A stretch of 7,885 bases of DNA from Lautropia sp. (GTDB taxonomy: Bacteria; Pseudomonadota; Gammaproteobacteria; Burkholderiales; Burkholderiaceae_E): the NCBI GenBank assembly GCA_013813615.1, contig JACCRJ010000485.1:1-7885 (forward strand). The letters run 5' to 3'. Under the pieces are notes generated by a model. It did not search any database, was not told the origin of the DNA, and saw only the letters and a program-made list of their open reading frames with translations. Made by a program: the position numbers and the translations under genes. Shown in pieces: positions 6,800-7,885 of the stretch (the stretch's first letter is position 1; every line of letters starts with the position of its first letter).

Positions 6800-7885
6800 G
6801 GCGTGCGGATTCCGTTGCGGTTCGCTTCATCGGGAATGATGGGCTCCCAGCCGCCGCCGAGCGCCTTGTAGAGAGAGATCCAGGCGGCGATCCTTTCACT
6901 GCGCACCTGCAGCAGGGCCGCCGCCGCGTTGAGCGACGAGCGTCGGGCGTCTTCCTGCTCGAACGCGCTGCCCGCGCCGGTCTCGAAGCGGGTCCGCGCG
7001 GCCTTCAAGTACACCTGGAAGCTCTCGGCGGCGCGCTCGGCATCCGCGAGGCGGGCGGTGGCGCTGTCCAGTCGCACCAGCGCCTCCTCCACCTCCTGAA
7101 CCGCCAGGGCGGCGCGCTGCCGGTAGCCGGCCACCAACTCCTCGAAGCGTCCGCTGCTCTGTTCGACCAGCGCCGCGCGCCGGCCAGCATCGAACACCGG
7201 CAGCGACAGCGCCGGGCCGAAGGACCAGGTTGCACCGGTGCCGGTCAGGCCGACCGCGCGAAAGGCCGCGTAGCCGATGGAGCCCGTCAGCCGGATCCGT
7301 GGATAACGGTCAGCCTGCGCGATGCCTACCTCGTTCGACGCCGCCACCAGCTCCCGCTCGAGCGAGGCGAGATCCGGTCGCTGCGCCAGCACCGCCGCGG
7401 GCACCTGCGTCACAGCCAACAGCGCCGGCTGCGGCAGCCGGCCAGTGCTGGCGGCCAACTGCGCACGCAGAAGATGCTCAGGCTGCGCCGTCAGCGTCAC
7501 CAGCGACTTGACGAGCAGGTCGCACTGGCCCTGCTGAGCACGCGCCCGATTGCTGGATTCGGCCGACGCAGCGGTGATCAGGGCGGCATCCGCCGGTGAC
7601 GAGAAACCGCTGCGCACCTTGCGCCGGGTCAGGTCCAGCACCACCCGCTGCGACGCGAGGTCCTGCCGGTAGACCTGCAGCAACGCCTCGCACCCGCGCA
7701 GGTTACTGTAGGCAGCGGCAACCTCGGCCGCCAGGCTGATGCGGGCATCGTGCCATTCCGCCGTGCGCGCCTCCAGGCGGGCCAGCGCCGCCTCGCGGGT
7801 GCGGCGGTTGGCGCCGAAGAGATCGAGTTCCCACAACGCGTCCAGCGACACAGCGCCGATCGTGGCGGCCACCGACGGCGGCTCC
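6796..7885 (-). CDS. Outer membrane efflux channel, NodT/TolC family, 5' truncated
   Basis: The frame is open to the right edge (through EPPSVAATIG), so the true start and any N-terminal signal peptide or lipobox are off the window; the GTG at 7870-7872 is internal. About 363 residues remain. The visible part starts at the family block LWELDLFGANRRTREAA. It continues with long alpha-helical stretches rich in Ala, Glu and Arg, the mid-protein motif LAQRPDLASLERELVAASNEVGIAQADRYPRIRLTGSIG (split here for reading: RPDLASLE, then NEVGIAQADRYPRIRLTGS), the beta-strand block WSFGPALSLPVFDAGRR, and a second helical half ending YKALGGGWEP. These are hallmarks of trimeric outer membrane factors that form the exit duct of RND pumps. 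It is the first of the three pump genes in transcription order and overlaps the adaptor start by four bases. Confidence 0.93.
   Translation of the reverse strand, partial: EPPSVAATIGAVSLDALWELDLFGANRRTREAALARLEARTAEWHDARISLAAEVAAAYSNLRGCEALLQVYRQDLASQRVVLDLTRRKVRSGFSSPADAALITAASAESSNRARAQQGQCDLLVKSLVTLTAQPEHLLRAQLAASTGRLPQPALLAVTQVPAAVLAQRPDLASLERELVAASNEVGIAQADRYPRIRLTGSIGYAAFRAVGLTGTGATWSFGPALSLPVFDAGRRAALVEQSSGRFEELVAGYRQRAALAVQEVEEALVRLDSATARLADAERAAESFQVYLKAARTRFETGAGSAFEQEDARRSSLNAAAALLQVRSERIAAWISLYKALGGGWEPIIPDEANRNGIRTP

Overview
The window is GC-rich throughout and almost entirely protein-coding. It holds five genes in two converging blocks, with no stretch of 300 bases lacking a gene. 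Base composition, NodT-type outer membrane protein and an RND-type tripartite pump point to a Gram-negative proteobacterium. The acyl-CoA ligase resembles versions I associate with Betaproteobacteria (Burkholderiales or relatives), but that assignment rests on recall, not on a search. No RNA gene, insertion sequence, CRISPR array or origin was seen.

Left block, plus strand (1 to 2525): the 3' part of a UxaA/GarD-type sugar-acid dehydratase gene, cut by the window edge, is followed by a complete acyl-CoA synthetase gene of the adenylate-forming superfamily. The dehydratase stop and the first possible ligase ATG share one base (TGATG at 883-887), so the two are probably cotranscribed and translationally coupled. 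A second possible ligase start at 945 is more family-like and lies inside a strong predicted hairpin.

Right block, minus strand (7885 down to 2509): an outer membrane factor (NodT family, 5' end cut by the window edge), a periplasmic adaptor and a 1044-residue RND permease. Spacing is a 4-base ATGA overlap, then 28 bases. Together they encode a full tripartite efflux pump driven by proton motive force. The proton-relay residues (Asp399, Asp400, Lys914) are intact. The substrate cannot be read from the sequence, and the operon promoter lies outside the window.

The two blocks converge and their last genes overlap by 17 bases (2509-2525). Just inside the 3' end of the permease gene is a tandem repeat of four exact 15-base units (2532-2591). 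It encodes a pentapeptide-repeat tail with consensus DRPHA and contains a 10-base perfect inverted repeat. This junction, and the hairpin over the ligase start, are the least ordinary features. The genes themselves belong to well-known families, and I see no convincing evidence of an undescribed system.
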